64,000 nucleotides of DNA from Clavaria fumosa (taxonomy: Eukaryota > Basidiomycota > Agaricomycetes > Agaricales > Clavariaceae). The stretch lies in assembly GCA_951802425.1 (NCBI GenBank), contig OX637800.1, positions 2,542,001 through 2,606,000 of the forward strand, written 5' to 3'. The position numbers and the translations under genes are program-made. Below the pieces are notes generated by a model that worked only from the letters and a program-made list of their open reading frames with translations, was not told the origin of the DNA and ran no database searches. Positions 23,322 to 35,266 of the stretch are shown one piece after another (the first letter of the stretch is position 1; every line of letters begins with the position of its first letter).

Positions 23322-24270
23322 CTATTCACTGGCATGCATAGCCTCCGATAATGCATACAAATGAGGGGGAACCACATTGGTCCCAGCTTAGTTATGCATT
23401 ATATCTAGTATCTAATAATGCAAGGACAATTCCATAGATATCATCAGGAAAAGTGTGAAGTGACTTATGATTACTTAACTTTACTTAGCCATCTTAAATG
23501 TGTGATTAAGACTATCAAGACAGTCTCAGATGACAAAGTTGTCTTGGGGATGTCTTAATTTTTTTATAAATGAATCTAAGACATGATAAGTATAACCAAG
23601 TAGCCAAGATTATAAGCACCTGATGAAAATAGTACTAAGAGCAAAAAGCCATGGTATAAGAGCTCAAGTGCTATGCCTAAGAAAACATCTGTCCTAAGAC
23701 TGTCCAGGCATTAAGATAGTATCTTTCATAAGACCATCCAGAAGTTGAGATGTAATTTTAAGAAATGGTTTCACCCAATCCAAGACCAAATAAGATGGCT
23801 AGATGACAAGCTTGAAACTTAAGAAAATATCTTTTCTAAGACCATCCAGATGTAATTACAAAGAGGAGGGTGCCACCCAATCCAAGACCAAATAAGGTGG
23901 CAAGTACAGCTCCATCTTTCTCAAGATGACAAGATCTAAACCTAAGAAAATAACTTTTCTAAGACCATCTAGATATTAAGGTAATATCTTTTCTAAGACC
24001 ATTCAGATATTAAGGTAATATCTTTTCTAAGACCATTCAGATATTAAGATGTAATTCAATGAAGTGGTGCACCCAAGCCATTGAAGCCAAGACCAAGAAG
24101 ATGACCAGCAGAGTCTTAATCAAATGTCTTAATCTGCTGCACCAGGAAACATCAAATTTTCTTAACCAAACATAGCTGAACTTAGCCAGCTTAAAGCACC
24201 TTAGCCAGCTTGACACAAGTAGCTACATATCAAACAAGACAGCTAAGATGGCTAAGATGTATAAGACAAG
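23322..24270. other. AT-rich left part of the pogo-type element
   Basis: Holds many diverged copies of a motif like TTTTCTAAGACCATCCAGA. A 34-bp unit starting AGATATTAAGGTAATATC is repeated about 2.5 times at 23,971-24,057. No gene. Similar TTAAGAC-rich sequence returns at 26,100-26,450, on the other side of the triplet arrays. Confidence 0.6.
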
Positions 24271-24440
24271 CTGCCACTGCCATTGCCACCACCATCACCA
24301 CTGCTACCTCTATTGCCACTGCTGCCACCACTGTTGCTGCTGCCACTGCTGCCACCACTGTCACTGCTTTGCCACTGCTGCTGTATTTCTGCCACCATCA
24401 CTGCTTTGCTGCTGATGCTGCTGTTGCTGTTGGTCTTAGA
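24271..24440. repeat. Triplet-rich tract (GCC/ACT/GCT)
   Basis: Imperfect CCACTGCTG-type repeats. The frames read from it are low-complexity and not supported as a gene. Confidence 0.7.
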
Positions 24441-24902
24441 ATGAATGTTGTCTTAGGTGTAGTGCTTGAGCACCCTTATGGCCAAAGATCCCCACAGTGC
24501 AGTCAAAGTTTGTCTGAACTGGTCACTGAATCCAAACTTTGGTTCAGTCCTCAGATGTTCACTTCCTCACCTGAACTGAACTTGCAGTTCAGTTCTGGGT
24601 TCACTATTAGAGGGTACTGCCTAATCAGGGTGAGGCTGTGTCAGCATTGCCTGCAGTGTGAAGTGCGAAGTTCCTGCAATTTCAAACTCAGCATGACAAC
24701 ACTGTGGGTTCTCAACAACCAATAAACGGATTACCTCCAAATTTTGATAGGATATAAACACTTATTAGGATGGCTTATATTAATATTTTCATGATTTATA
24801 CACATTTACTGAGGGCGCAGGAACAAATCCGCGTTGTGTTGATTTTAAACTCCGACCTTCAGAAAGTCGTCACATGCTGGCTATGTTGAACTTGTCCTTC
24901 TC

Positions 24903-25245
24903 CCACCATCACCCATGCCTCTTTGACGACGATGGCGGTGGCACCTTCTCTCTTTTCCCTTCCCTCTCTCCCATCCCCAGCAATGACAACAACGGCAGCG
25001 GCACCCTCACCCTCACCTCTCTCTCTCTCTCCTCCTCTATCTCATCCCCAGCAATGACAATGGCACCCTCACCCTCACCACCAGCAACGACGACAACGGT
25101 GAAGGCACCCTCGCCCTCACCTCCAGCGACGACAACGGCGGCACCTTCACCCTCACCCTCTCACCTCCAGCGATGACGGCGGTGGTGGCGGCGGCCCTCT
25201 CCCCCTCTTTCTCCTCCGGTGACAACAACGACGGCGGCGGCACCC
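24903..25245. repeat. Low-complexity tract (CCTCACC / GACAAC-type)
   Basis: Imperfect repeats of ACCCTCACC and GACGACAACGGC. The open frames on both strands only mirror the repeat. Confidence 0.7.
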
Positions 25246-25325
25246 TCAGGGAGGGTCCATCAGGTGCGTCCTCTCCCTTTTTGTTCATATTCTTTTCATT
25301 TTTTATTATCTACAGAGTGATGGTG

Positions 25326-25534
25326 AGGGCGCAATGGCAGCGGCGGCGGTGGCAGCAGCAACGGCTGTGACGGAGCAACAGCGGCGGCGGCAGCAGCAGC
25401 AGCAGCAACGGTGGCGGCGGAGCAACAGCGGCGGCAGCAGCTGCAGCAACGGCTGTGACGGAGCAACAGCGGTGGCGGTGGCGGCAGCAGCAGCGTCGGT
25501 GGCGGTGGCAACGGAGCAACAGCAGCAGCAAAGC
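25326..25534. repeat. Triplet array (GGC/AGC), left part
   Basis: GGCGGCAGCAGC-type repeat, cut by the MITE at 25,543 and continued at 25,844-26,035. Confidence 0.8.
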
Positions 25535-25542
25535 GACGGTGG

Positions 25543-25835
25543 TAGGGATGCCACGGTTCGGTTCTGAACTTTGGTTCGAACCTGAACTGGACTGGACCGA
25601 ACCGAAAATGAGGTTCAGGTTCAGCCAAGTGGGTGAACCGAACCAAAATTTCGGTTCAGAAGCCCAAATTTGGGCGAACCATTACCTTATTTAGTAAAAG
25701 TCCGGTCCAACGAACCGGACTTGGACTGAACTCAGGTTTAAGGTTCGGAATTTGGCCTGAACCGGACCTAAAGTCCGGTTCTGGGTTCAAAAAATTCAGC
25801 CCTGAACCGGACTTAACTGGACCGTGGCATCCCTA
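25543..25835. mobile_element. hAT-like MITE, 293 bp
   Basis: Bounded by inverted repeats TAGGGATGCCACGGT (15 bases exact) and flanked by a perfect 8-bp duplication GACGGTGG at 25,535-25,542 and 25,836-25,843. TIRs starting TAGGG and 8-bp duplications are typical of hAT elements. The interior is made of GGTTC/GAACC/CCGGAC pentamer-like repeats and codes for nothing. Confidence 0.85.
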
Positions 25836-25843
25836 GACGGTGG

Positions 25844-26035
25844 TGGCGGTGGCGGCGGCAGTGGCAGCAACGGCGGCAGCAGCGATGGCGACAACAACAG
25901 CAGCGGCGGCAGCAGCAGCAGCAGCGGTGGCAGCGATGGCAACAACAACAGCAGCGGTGGCGGCGGCAGTGACGGCGGCAGCAGCAGCAATGGTGGTGGC
26001 AGCGGCGGTGGAGCAATAGCAGCAGCGGCGGCGGC
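25844..26035. repeat. Triplet array (GGC/AGC), right part
   Basis: Continuation of the array at 25,326-25,534 after the MITE. The rest up to 26,538 is AT-rich with TTAAGAC motifs and no gene. Confidence 0.8.
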
Positions 26036-26538
26036 TCCTTATATGTTCTTATGTGTACTTGACTGTACTTCATTAAGAACATTTGTCTTAATAACTACTT
26101 GAATACTAATAAGTTGAGTCTAATTTGAGGATTAAGATCATTGAAGTTTGGCCAAGTTCTGGTCAAGAAAGTTTTATGTGTTTAAGACAGGTTTCAGTCA
26201 GATTCAGTAGCTGTAAGGCTAACTTTCAGCTCTTAATTATACTTGATACCTCTTGGTCTGCCAGATGCTAAGAATCATTAAGGCCTGCCAAGATTATTAA
26301 GATGTATCTAAGACAAATCTGGAAAATTGGATTGTCTTAGACTAAGACAGTCTCGTCTTAGTCCAACTTGTCTTAATTTTTCTTAAATCCAACCTAAGAC
26401 AGGTCTAAGACTGCCTAAGTCACTTTGCACTTTTCCTGATGATGCATAGATATGCATTTCTAGATCTAAGGCACAGGGGCTGGAGAGTGCTGCACTTGGC
26501 AACGCAGCTGTGTGTGGCGTAGGGGAAACTGTGCTACT

Positions 26539-28805
26539 ATGCCCCCACTTATTGAGCTCAAGCGGAAACCACGAGATGAGCACAAGCCATATGCTCGACA
26601 ACAACCAAAGGAGCAGAAGGCCCGGGCACCAAAAACTTCAGCCATCCCAAAGCCAAAGTGTGGACGAGAAAATTTGACATTGAGTGACTGGATTACCGTG
26701 GTCAATTTCTACAACTCTCATCAGCCAATCTCTCAGCCAGAGGTTGTCAAGCACTTTCAAGATCTATCTGAGGGTGCTCTCATTTTCAATCAAGCCAGTC
26801 TCTCATGGCATCTGTCCAATAAAGGCCGCGCAGCAGACCAAGCCAAGCTCGCTTCGAATCCGACTGCCCTTTCAAGTAAAAGAGCACAGATTGTCACTTG
26901 ACCTGATGTAGAGTGTGCATTGGTCTTATGGGTGAAACATATGGAGGAGAAGAATGAACATGTTACCGGAGCCATGCTTGTTGTGAAACGTGCCAATTTA
27001 GAAGAGGCAATGCGAGTTCCTGATGGAGAGCGGTTGCGAAGTGATGGCTGGGTTCAAAAGTTTTGTCGAAGGTGAAAAATAATCTACACCATGCAAATTT
27101 GGAGCTGATGATGCTTTTGTGGTAGGAATAACCTTAAAGAATACCAGAGGCATGGGGAGGCGGCCTCCGTAGATCTTGCTGCAGTTCTGCAGGAGCAGCA
27201 TAGGCTTGCAGGAATTATTTCAAAATATACAAAGAAGGATTGCTTTAATTTTGATGAGACTGGATTGTTTGGCTTGTAAGTTATTCATTCTAGTGCTGGA
27301 GTAATGCGCACTCAAATGTTTGACAGTGCTCTGCCAGATCGAGGATTGGCAAGTAAGCAAATGTCTGGAAAGAAAGCAAGCAAGTCACGGATTACGCTTG
27401 CTCTTGCGTGTAATGCCGATGGAACAGAGAAGCTCCCTGTGTTTTACATTGGGAAGTACAAACAACCCCGTTGCTTTGGGAGGATGACTCCTGAGTACCG
27501 TGGATTCTATTACCGGAACAACAAAACTGCTTGGATGACCTCTGAGTTGTTTGAAGAGTATGTTATGTGCCAGTAGCCTACACTACCATGGAGACTCATA
27601 TCAGATTGCAGGTGGATAAAATTACAAGACCAGCAATTCATTAGACAGAGTCGCAACATCCTTCTCCTCGTTGACAACTTCTCAGGTCACCGCATCTCAT
27701 ACAAGCCCCAAAACATCCACATTGAATTTTTTGAGCCGAATATGACCTCGTTTGTCCAACCGCTTGATGCAGGGATTATACGATGTGTCAAAGCACATTA
27801 TCGGCGGGCATTTTGTTTGCGTGCCATTGAATTAGATGAGGCAGGCGAGGATGAAATCTACAAGATCGATTTGCTTGAAGTCATGCTTATGGTAGACGCA
27901 GCATGGCAAGAGGTTACTGCTACGACAATCACAAACTGTTGGAAGCACACCGGAATTGAGCAGTATGATTTATTGTTCACTTTATCCGGCATCATGCTCA
28001 CAAATTTTATTAGGCACCAGAAGTGGAACAAAACTCTGCCCTGACAGTTTCAGCCTCGACAAACAGTCTCCCAGCCTTACAGGACCTTGGGGCTTGGAAC
28101 ATTTTGAAAGCATTTGCAGGTGGCAACAGCACCCTACCACAAGCCGAGGAGCGACTGCACAAACATCTTGGGGCACGGTATAAGTACGACGACTGGAAAG
28201 CAGGTTTTGACATGGTCTTCAAGGCTGAAGACAATGTCAATGCTGCTATTGCTGCCGTTGAAGGACTTGCGAAGAAACATACCTTGGATCTCCCTTCCAA
28301 TCCGGCAGCTCCATTGGCGCAGGCTCCACAGCTCATACTAGAGCAACTCAACATCTGGGAGATGGGCTTGATGGCTGCTGTTGATGGCCTGAGGGATCGA
28401 AAGCGTATCCGGGGCACCGCACCAACTCTTGATGACCTCCTCAATCCGACTGAAGAACAAAAAGTGGGCGAGTCTCCCTACACATTCCTAGGTGGCGAAG
28501 ATGCTGCAGCAAGAGCAATGAGCACAGACCAGAATGGTGAGAGTGATGGGGATGTAGAGGATGAAGTACGGAGTGTCGAAGAGCCGCTGATTTCGCCTCG
28601 TGATGGATTGGACCTGTGTGAGAAAGTGGAGCAGTTATGTTTGGCACACTCAGATGCAGATGGTGTTGCAACACTAATTTTACAACAGCAGCTGAGGAAG
28701 CTCCGAGGGCATCTCTGCCGCCCGAGTGGGCCTCTAAAAAGCAGACTACTTTGGATAAGTTCTGGCCCATGGCTAATATTGATACCACTTAGCACAGTCT
28801 TGTAG
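26539..28805 (+). pseudogene. pogo-type transposase, broken
   Basis: From the ATG at 26,539 there is a basic N terminus, then a CENP-B-like DNA-binding region (LTLSDWITVVNFYNSHQPIS; later KHMEEKNEHVTG and DGWVQKF). The DDE domain has its first acidic residue in NFDETGLF. A GTAAGT...CAG intron (about 27,277-27,329) leads into ALPDRGLA, followed by the second acidic residue in LLVDNFSGH and the third in VQPLDAGIIRC. A long C-terminal region ends near 28,805. Such enzymes cut and paste the element at TA sites. Breaks are a TGA before PDVECALVLW, a frameshift near 27,075-27,130 and a TAG after FEEYVMC. It is not functional as it stands. Confidence 0.85.
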
Positions 28806-28901
28806 TGTGACGGGCTTGCAGGAAAAGTCACGCCATGGTCACATGTCACAATTCGACCATGCATAATGTCCGATACTGCATACCATTCATTGGGAACTGA
28901 G

Positions 28902-28927
28902 GCTATGCACTATTAGAATATCGACTG
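28902..28927 (-). repeat. Right terminal inverted repeat of the pogo-type element
   Basis: Inverse of the left end, one mismatch. Flanking TA at 28,928-28,929, followed at once by the truncated integrase of element B. Confidence 0.75.
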
Positions 28928-28929
28928 TA

Positions 28930-30395
28930 TCCGGGTGATAGCCCTTGTTCGCAAAGAATGGAGAGACCCCAGTAGTGGCACTCAGAGCATTGTTGTAGGC
29001 AAACTCTGCTAGGGGTAGTAGTTCAGACCAGTTGTCCTGCTGGTAATTGCAGTAACAACAGAGGTACTGTTCCAACGTCTGATTTGTTCGCTCCGTCTGT
29101 CTGTTGCCCTCCGGATGGTATCCAGAGGTGAAGTGCAAGGTCATGTCAAGGACCTTGCCCAACAAGCGGAAAAAATGAGAGACGAACTCGGAGCCGCAGT
29201 CAGAGGTGACATGCAACAGAACTCCATGTTTCGAAAAGATGTGGAGTACAAACAAATGAGCCAACTCTGTGGAGTTCACTTTGTTGGTTGTCAGGATGAA
29301 AACCCCTTGCTTTGTAAACCTATCAACAACCACTAGAATTGTGGTAAAACTGGAGCTCTCAGGGAGTTGCTCAATGAAATCCATCGAAATGGAATTCCAT
29401 GGTTTCTCGGGTATGGGTAGCTGTTTGAGCATTCCATACAGCTTATGCCAAGGGGCTTTCGCCCTACCACAGGTCGTGCAAGATTTGCAAAAGTCTGACA
29501 CAAATCCTTGGAGTTTCGGCCAGGTATAATCTCTGAAGACCAAGGCTGTAGTCTTGGTCCAACCGAAATGTCCGGCGAGCAGGTGATCATGTCTCGCACG
29601 TAAAATGCGGAGTCGGAGGTCATTGACGTCTGGTACATAAATCCGTCCACACTCGCAGAGAAGTCCATCATCATCCATGGACCACTTAGGGTCTGTGGAG
29701 TTCGATCGGAGGTCTTCTGGGATCGGGACGATCACAGGATCCAGCAAGAGTCCAGACTGGATATCCTCACAGAGTTGATTATCATCAATCACAAACAATG
29801 CACAGAGTGCAGGTACGTAAAGCGATGAGGCTCAGAGTGATGAGATCAACTGTCCGCTGGTGAACATTGGCCAGAGGTTTTGTGGATTGATGTGGGCATA
29901 GTCGCTATCCCCCTCTTTGGGATAGATGTCCCAACATCTAGTCAACGTGTCAGGTTTCATTCCGAGGCGACTGGGGCGGATGTCATGACCCATACAGGAT
30001 GGGAGAGTGACATTACATGTGCTATATAAGGACCAACTGGCATACTCAATCTGGATTGAGTATTGCGGCCTTTTGGCTGAGTGGTCTTAAGCACCAGTAG
30101 TTGGCCTGGTGTGGCTGTCCTCACAGCAGAATCGAATCACAAAATTGAACTGGGAGAGGAATTCCGACCACCTGGCTTGACGCCAGGTGAGCAGGCAGAC
30201 TGTGGAGAAGTACTCAAGGTTCTTATGGTCAGTAACAATGTTGACCAGAGTTTCAGAACCTTTGAGATAGTGCCTCCAGGCAGTAAACGCCTCAAATATA
30301 GCAAGGAGTTCCTTATCGTGGGTGTCATAGTTCAGTTCAGAGACGCCTAGGGTACGGGAATGAAAAGCGATAGGGTGGACATCACCGTCGGAGGC
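28930..30395 (-). pseudogene. Ty3/gypsy element B: RNase H and integrase part
   Basis: On the minus strand, 30,395-30,126 codes for RNase H (ASDGDVHPIAFHSRTL, YDTHDKELLAIFEAF, VTDHKNLEYF). After the solo LTR at 29,981-30,125 it goes on in frame (GMKPDTLTR, DIYPKEGDSDYA) to a TGA near 29,834. Integrase follows: zinc-binding H-x-H-C-C region (CKSCTTCGRAK), then acidic residues in SISMDFIEQLP, VTSDCGSEF and NQTLEQYL. It stops at KGYHPD where the pogo-type element begins. The reverse transcriptase part is missing on the other side, at 30,395. It is the oldest element of the nest and is not functional. Confidence 0.85.
29981..30125 (+). mobile_element. Solo LTR, 145 bp, same small family as 14,882-15,027
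   Basis: TGTCATGACC...GTCCTCACA with 5-bp flanks GCGGA/GCAGA (one mismatch). Taking it out together with one flank restores the RNase H reading frame of element B. It holds a TATATAAGG box followed by the 10-bp stem ATACTCAATC-TG-GATTGAGTAT. Confidence 0.85.
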
Positions 30396-31742
30396 TGTCA
30401 GGACCCATCCATTTTTACCTATCCAATTCAACTCTATCATTGCATACAGACCTCCCGACACCTCCTCATCACCTCACGGACCACCCTATGCACTTCCAAA
30501 ACCCATCTTCCCCTTCCAGAAGCCTCCCCAACCTCCCCCGCATTCACAGGACACTCGTGACCACCATGCCATACTTGCGACACCTCTCTCCACCTTACTT
30601 ATGCATATACTCTGCCCAGACCCACCACCTCGATGCACGATATGCCGTTGCACATCTTCTTCAGCCAACACATGACTTGCTGCACAGCACCCCTGACATT
30701 ACCGCTACTAGCGCTAATACATTACCAGCGTTACGACTGTTACCAGTGTTATCCACATGACTTCCCACCCAAGTGTCACCTGCATCACTACCACCATCCA
30801 CGTGACTGCACGCATGGACCTTGCAACCTTAACAATGAAACACACTGCCGATGGCCAGTTGAGCACTACTTCAAATTATGCTTCCTTTCTTCTCCCCAGT
30901 CATCTATAACTATGATATTTATGACCAAAGCACCTCTTTGTAGTTATAGTTACCCATATGATTATTTAACTAAGTCGTGACCCATGACCAGTCAGGTTTG
31001 CAACCTTACTTATGTTTCCCTTACCCCTCGCAACCTTAGTAGAATATGCACATGGTCACTTTATGACTAACTATACCCTGTACTACTATAGTTCTGTTGC
31101 TTGGTGACCTCTGTACTTTTCCTTTTCCCTTATACTCTCTGTACGTACGTATATAAAGCCTTGCATGTACTTATGGTACAGCAGACTTGATATTGACACA
31201 CTTTGGTTTAAGCTTGAGGCCACGATGCCCTTTGAGCTTGGAACCATCGCAATTGATAGGTCTTGTCTCTCTTGGTGACCTCAAGATCGTCAAGACACTT
31301 CTACTCTATTCTAACTCGTCCTCCGCGCTCGTATAAACTTGTGCACTTAAGTATTCTCTCCTATTCGTCTTGATACTGATTCCTTCGAACCCCACAGGTT
31401 CTCTCATCGGTTGGCAAAGTCATTGCCTTCACCGATACACCTCTCGACATTGTCGTGATTACCTGCGACTCTCTCAACATCGTCTACTTCTCCCTCCTCA
31501 TCTATTTCTTCCTTCATGCTTCATTGGTCGACTTTGTGACCCTCTCAGCATTATCTATTTCTCTCAACTTGTCCTTTTCCCTCTCTATACTTCATCTACT
31601 GATTTCGCGACCTTCTTAATGTCCTCGCGACCTTCAGAGACCAAGCATTATCAACTGTGCTTAACAGTTGATTGGTCTTAGTGAGTTTCCAGAACTGGTC
31701 ACCAACAAGTTGACCTTCGGTATTACTTATGAGACGGGACAG
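30396..31742 (+). mobile_element. Old LTR of the A family (left part), host of element A
   Basis: Starts TGTCAGGACCCATCC and follows the A-family LTR along its length with many differences, up to GGGACAG at 31,742 where element A is inserted. Its last nine bases (GCCCTAACA) are at 48,035-48,043. Left and right flanks (GAGGC versus GAAAG) do not match, and element B lacks its reverse transcriptase between them. The LTR holds only chance open frames. Confidence 0.8.
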
Positions 31743-33206
31743 TGTCAGGACCCATCCATTTTTCCTCAACCTAACAACTCTATCACCACTCATGGACCTC
31801 CCAACGTTCCCCTACCACCTCGCGAACCCCCCTACACTCTTCTGAAACCCGCTATCAACTTCCGAACACCTCTCAGGCCTCCATCATCTCCTCACGACAC
31901 TCGCGATCATACCACCATACTCGCGTCACCTCCCGCCACCTCACCTTACGCATACTCACCGCCGAACCCACTATTCGATGCTCAACACGCTCTTACATGA
32001 CTCCTGCAGCGACACGTGACTTGCCGCATGGCACACCGGCGTTACTCGCGTTACTCGCGTTACCAGCATTACTCACATGACATACTGCCCAAAGACCGCC
32101 CAAGGTCACCTGCCTCACCAGCGCCGTCCACGTGACCACTCGCCTGACTGTGCGACCTTAACGATGAAACGCGCCACCGGCGGTCAAGCTGTGTATCCTT
32201 TCAAATTATGTTCTCCCTTCTTCTTCTCAGTCGTCTATAACTGCATTAGCCCTGGACCAAGCCCCTCTGCCCAGTCGTAGTTACACATACGCTTATTTAG
32301 TTAGGTCGCGACCCATGACCGGTCACGTCCGCGACCTTACCTATGCTTAGTTTACCCCTCGCGATCTTAGTAGAACATGCGCACGGTCACTCTACGACTA
32401 GTTATACCCCATACTACTATAGTCTTGTCGCCTGGCGCTCTCTGTACTTTCCCTTTCTCGTCATACTCCCTGCACATACGTATATATAAGGTCTTGCATG
32501 TACTTATGGTACTCTAGACTTGATATTGACGCACATTGGTTTAAGCTTGAGGCTAGTATGCCCTTTGAGCTTGGAACCATCGCGATTGATAGGTCTTGTC
32601 TCTCTTGGTGACCACAAGATCGCCAAGACACACACTACTCTGTTCTAACTCGCCCTCTGCGCTCGTACAACTTGTGCGATCTAAGTATTCTTTATTATTC
32701 GTCTTGGTACTGATCTTGGAACCCTACAGGTTCACCCGTCGGTTGGCAAAGTCATCGCCTTCACCGACACATTCTCAACACCGTCGCGACCACCGCGATC
32801 CTTCCAGCATTCTCTATTTCTTTCACCTCGTCTTTTTTCCTTCTCTACGCTTCGTCGGTCGACCTCGCGACCTTCTCAGCGTTGTCACTTTCTCCCACCT
32901 CGTCTATTCCTTTCTTCACGCTTCGTCGGTCGACTTCGCGACCCTCTCAGCGTCACCCATTTCCCCCCTCCTCATCAATTACCTCCTTTACGCTTAGTTT
33001 ACCGACTTCGCGACCTTCCTAACGACGTCTTCCTCCTTTATACTTTTCTTTCTTCGATCTTACATCTTCTCAGACGTCTTCGTGACCTTCCGGGACCGAG
33101 CATTCTCGACTGTGCTCAACAGTTGATTGGTCTTAGCGAGTTTCCAGCACAGGTCACCAACAAGTCGATCTCTGGCACTACTATCGAGACGGGACAGGCC
33201 CTAACA
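31743..33206 (+). repeat. 5' LTR of chromovirus A
   Basis: TG...CA ends and a TATATAAGG box near 32,483. It holds about ten CGCGA(C/T) motifs by eye, many as TCGCGACC. Confidence 0.92.
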
Positions 33207-33262
33207 TAATATCAAGTCTCCCCCTCGCCCCACCACTCAACACCCGAATAACACAAACTATT

Positions 33263-35266
33263 ATGTCTTCCAGTCACACTCCTCCCCAACCAACCACTCA
33301 TCACTTCCAGACACGCACAGGTAGCCGCGCGATCACTCCAATGATCTTGGAGACTACTCGCGAGCCGCCTACCACCGTTCAAGAGCGACCCACGTCCGTT
33401 GTTCAATCACAGCCCGAAGAACCCGCCCAAATCGCACCTAGCCACGCCTCGTCACCGCGAGAAGAGGCCGAATCGCTTGTGGAACAGCTCGGCTACCCGC
33501 GCTTCGACCGCCCTCGCCATCGTACCTATCAAATTCTCAACAACACTCGCCGCCAATATGAAGCGGGAACCCTTGATGAAGAATTAGCATACCTCGTAGA
33601 GACCACAAACCTCTATGAGCCTTTGGTACGATTGACGGATGGATTCCGCGCTAATCCACAGAACCGGTTATACGAGAGTCAGCGTCAGTATCCAGGGACT
33701 ACCGACCGCGGAGTTCCAACTCCTCCCGACCTGGATACCCCCTCGCGACCTCCAAGACAGGCTCAACCCACCAGAGGACCCTGGGATATGGCCCTGCTTT
33801 TCCAGGTCGCGGCTCAATCTCTTCAGAATTTCGCGAATCCTGCCGCGCCCGATGAGTGACCAGCCATTGTCTCCAGGATCCCAAGGTACACCGCCCCTCG
33901 CAGTAGCTGGCCTACGTGGACACAGCCAGCCACAACTCCGAGTAGGGCGTTCCCTCGTGACCCTATAGGGACCGAAGCAACGCTTCAACCTGCCCCTCGC
34001 CTCGAGATTCCAGTCGAGCCCTTCCGCATTCCACAACTGGAAGCGCGACCAGTACCCCAGATGGAGACGCGACCAGCATCTCGCCCTCCGTCACAGACTG
34101 AAGCTCCGCAGGTCCCTCCAGTCCCCCCTATGCCCCCACACCCCGCCGCCACGCTTCGAGATGAGGCACCTGGAACCCACCATCACCACTACTATTACCA
34201 GGCCCCTCCCTCCGAAGGACCATCGGCCCGAGACGCCTTCGCTCGAGAATCCAAGCTCGACACCAGATGTCCCAAACCGTTCAATGGTCGTGACCGACGC
34301 AAGTGGAAACCTTTCGTCATGGAATGCCTAATGACTTTCTTCGCCAAGCCCGTAACCTTCCAAGGAGATCACGAGAGGGTTACTTTCGCCGCCTCTTACC
34401 TCACGGACACCGCGCAGAGCCACTACACCTCCCTCCTTCAATTCAATGCCGAACACCCGGCTCTACATTCCTGGGAAGGATTCATCCGCGAGTTTGGAGG
34501 GATGTTTGGAGTGGTCAACACGCAGATTGAAGCCGACCAGAACCTTCACTTGTTGCAGATGGGCGAAAACGAATGGTTTTCGAACCACATCATCCGTTTC
34601 GAGTCCTTTGCTTTCGAATCCAACTGGAATTCGGCCGCCTTGCAATCAGAGCTCTACCGCTCGATGTCCACGCATATTAAAGAGGCCATGAAAGTCATTC
34701 CGCGACCTACGACGTATCAGGAACTTCGCGATTTAGCCATGCAGATTGACCAGAGACACTGGGAATATGAGAGTGAGACTCGCCGAACTCAATTCCGCGC
34801 TAACCCTCCTGCTCCCCGTCCCCCTGTTCAACAAGGTGGAAATCGCCCCTTGGCTCAACAAGGCGGAAATCGCAACTACCAGGTGACGTCGCGACCTTAT
34901 CCAGCCGCTGGCAATAATCCTATGGTGCCCCGACCAGCCGCAGGGAATCCCGTGACTTCGCCGCGACCCGCTAATCCGCCCCGTCAGCCGAATCCGAATC
35001 TGAATCCGCCCTATGTCCCCCTCAGCGATGAGGAACGAGAACGTCGTCGTCAGGGAAACCTTTGTTTGAGATGTGGAAAGCCGGGACATTACAGCGTTGC
35101 ATGCCCCGATCGACGATTAGCCGGATGAGCCGTCTTCACGCTAGAGGAAGGAGATGAAGAGATCCAGGAAGAGTACGAAGTTGAGGAAGAGGTAGAAGAG
35201 GATGTGGATGACCCGCACGAAGAGTTAAATGAGAAAGCGACTCAGGAGCTTCCGGGGGAACTCTGA
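33263..35266 (+). pseudogene. gag of chromovirus A, two nonsense codons
   Basis: One frame from the ATG at 33,263 to TGA at 35,264-35,266 (667 codons), interrupted by TGA at 33,857-33,859 and 35,126-35,128. The N-terminal part is Pro/Ser-rich. The central capsid-like part has CPKPFNGRDRRKWKPFV and FIREFGGMFG. A zinc knuckle CLRCGKPGHYSVAC is near 35,066-35,107, and the protein ends in an acidic stretch. Gag forms the particle that packages the element RNA. The stops are each one C-to-T change away from CGA (Arg), so the frame was lost by simple point changes. The following pol frame overlaps its end in the -1 frame beside a run of five G. Confidence 0.88.

Larger units (their letters stand above)
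23296..28927 (+). mobile_element. pogo-type (Tc1/mariner superfamily) DNA transposon, 5.6 kb
   Basis: The ends are inverted repeats starting CAGTCGATATTCTAAT, matching over about 26 bases with one difference, and each end is flanked by TA, the target of pogo elements. Subterminal sequences (GCATAGCCTC, ATTATGCAT) are also shared between ends. Inside lies a broken transposase at 26,539-28,805. The 3.2 kb to its left are AT-rich and low-complexity with no gene, and contain a MITE. The right end cuts the integrase gene of gypsy element B; the left flank is not the missing part of that gene. Confidence 0.75.

Noticed and set aside
23971..24057. CRISPR-like array
   Set aside because: Units are adjacent with no spacers; it is a minisatellite in a eukaryote.
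24210..24725. Protein of 171 codons left of the transposase
   Set aside because: Half of it is triplet repeat and the rest has no recognisable domain.
25296..26102. Long low-complexity frames (Leu/Pro/Cys or Gly/Ser runs)
   Set aside because: They only reflect triplet repeats and occur on both strands.
33207..33262. Primer binding site of chromovirus A
   Set aside because: The sequence after the LTR (TAATATCAAG) does not start with TGG; a tRNA match could not be judged.
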